This document shows positions 63,565-64,000 of a stretch of DNA of 64,000 nt, in pieces. The notes under the pieces were generated by a model. It did not search any database, was not told where the DNA came from, and was given only the letters and a program-made list of their open reading frames with translations. A program made the position numbers and the translations under genes. The stretch is from Modestobacter versicolor (GTDB lineage: Bacteria; Actinomycetota; Actinomycetes; Mycobacteriales; Geodermatophilaceae). The stretch covers positions 2,666,001-2,730,000 of the forward strand of contig NZ_JACIBU010000001.1 in NCBI RefSeq assembly GCF_014195485.1, given 5' to 3'. Positions within the stretch are counted from its first letter, which is position 1; each line of letters starts with the position of its first letter.

Positions 63565-64000
63565 TCAGGCCGGCGCCGGCCGCCGGTGGCCCGCCTCCAG
63601 CAACGCCAGCTGCCACAGCAGCCGGGAGCGGGGGTCGGCCACCGAGCGGCCGGTGACCTGCTCGATCCGCCGCAGCCGGTGCATCACGGTGTTGCGGTGG
63701 CAGTAGAGCTCCTCCGCGGCCCGGGTCGGTGAGCCGTCGGCGGCGAGGAACGCGGTCAGCGTGTCCAGCAGCACGTCGCGCTCGTCGGCGGGCAGCTCCA
63801 GCAGCCGGCCCAGCGACTGCTCGACCAGCCGCCGGGTGATCTCCGGCGAGCTGCTCAGCAGCGCCTCGGGCAGCCGGTCGTCGATGCTCACCACCCGGCA
63901 CTGGCCGCCGGGCAGCGTGCGGGCCGCGGTGTCGGCCAGCCGCCACGCCGTCCCGACCGACGCCGCGCCCTCCACCACCGCGGAGACCCCGACCGGCCCC
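63565..64000 (-). CDS. PucR family transcriptional regulator, C-terminal part
   Basis: Partial: the N-terminus lies beyond the window. The visible 144 or so codons end with the PucR C-terminal helix-turn-helix, LLDTLTAFLAADGSPTRAAEELYCHRNTVMHRLRRIEQVTG. The DNA-binding helices are in EELYCHRNTVMHRL. An upstream segment SVGTAWRLADTAARTLPGG is the end of a sensor/GGDEF-like region usual in CdaR/PucR proteins. Its target genes are probably outside the window. Confidence 0.88.
   Translation of the reverse strand, partial: GPVGVSAVVEGAASVGTAWRLADTAARTLPGGQCRVVSIDDRLPEALLSSSPEITRRLVEQSLGRLLELPADERDVLLDTLTAFLAADGSPTRAAEELYCHRNTVMHRLRRIEQVTGRSVADPRSRLLWQLALLEAGHRRPAPA

Overview
The window is a stretch of high-GC actinobacterial chromosome. 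It is dense in genes, uses many GTG starts, and couples many genes by ATGA or GTGA overlaps. It has no rRNA, insertion sequence, integrase or CRISPR array. Gene order recalls the Mycobacterium tuberculosis region from Rv3672c to Rv3754: NUDIX, RidA, DUF4177, two ArsA/Get3-like ATPases, class A PBP, metallophosphoesterase; then asd-lysC, leuA, recR-ybaB-dnaX, tRNA-Ser, tadA and tyrA. I infer an actinomycete, possibly a member of the Geodermatophilaceae. The family assignment is a guess from style and repeats, not a search result.

Layout. 1-7.4 kb: the conserved NUDIX-RidA-DUF4177 operon facing the ArsA-like pair, the PBP, a YqeY-like protein and a metallophosphoesterase. 7.4-11.9 kb: tRNA-Pro, two tandem CNNM/CBS membrane proteins and an S9 peptidase. 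11.9-16.0 kb: a siderophore-iron ABC operon behind a promoter with a DtxR/IdeR-type box. 16.0-22.9 kb: asd-lysC, a phospholipase D-like protein, a block of palindromic repeats, a small HTH protein with a cysteine cluster, and leuA behind a leader-peptide attenuator. 22.9-29.4 kb: a beta-lactamase-like protein, an ABC-F ATPase and the circularly permuted ATP-grasp / alpha-E / transglutaminase operon. 29.5-39.9 kb: a cellulose and cello-oligosaccharide island with a CebR-like LacI repressor, sugar ABC transporter with its own MsiK-like ATPase, GH1 beta-glucosidase, SDR, GH105-like and GH6 genes, and four LacI/CebR-type operators. 40-42 kb: two pirins. 42-47.7 kb: an oligopeptide ABC operon with fused ATPases. 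47.8-51.8 kb: TPM-domain, small membrane, VOC and Rieske proteins. 51.8-56.1 kb: recR, ybaB, dnaX, a YceI-like protein and the SRP RNA gene. 56.2-64 kb: EamA transporter, two tRNA-Ser genes, a Ser/Thr kinase, a lipoprotein, tadA with its operon partners, a thioesterase, tyrA, DUF2630 and a PucR-type regulator cut by the window edge.

The least explained signal is an eight-copy family of 54-63 bp structured repeats (about 1245, 5901, 22909, 27741, 29428, 35247, 51788 and 52878). Each has an outer and an inner stem whose sequences differ between copies but mostly stay complementary, around a nearly constant 10-nt loop of the form GAGCNNGCGA. Six copies begin 1-5 nt after a stop codon in a fixed orientation. 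One copy lies inside the 3' end of the ATP-grasp gene, where it seems to have become coding. A second, unrelated palindrome family occurs at 20116-20281 and 60685-60728.
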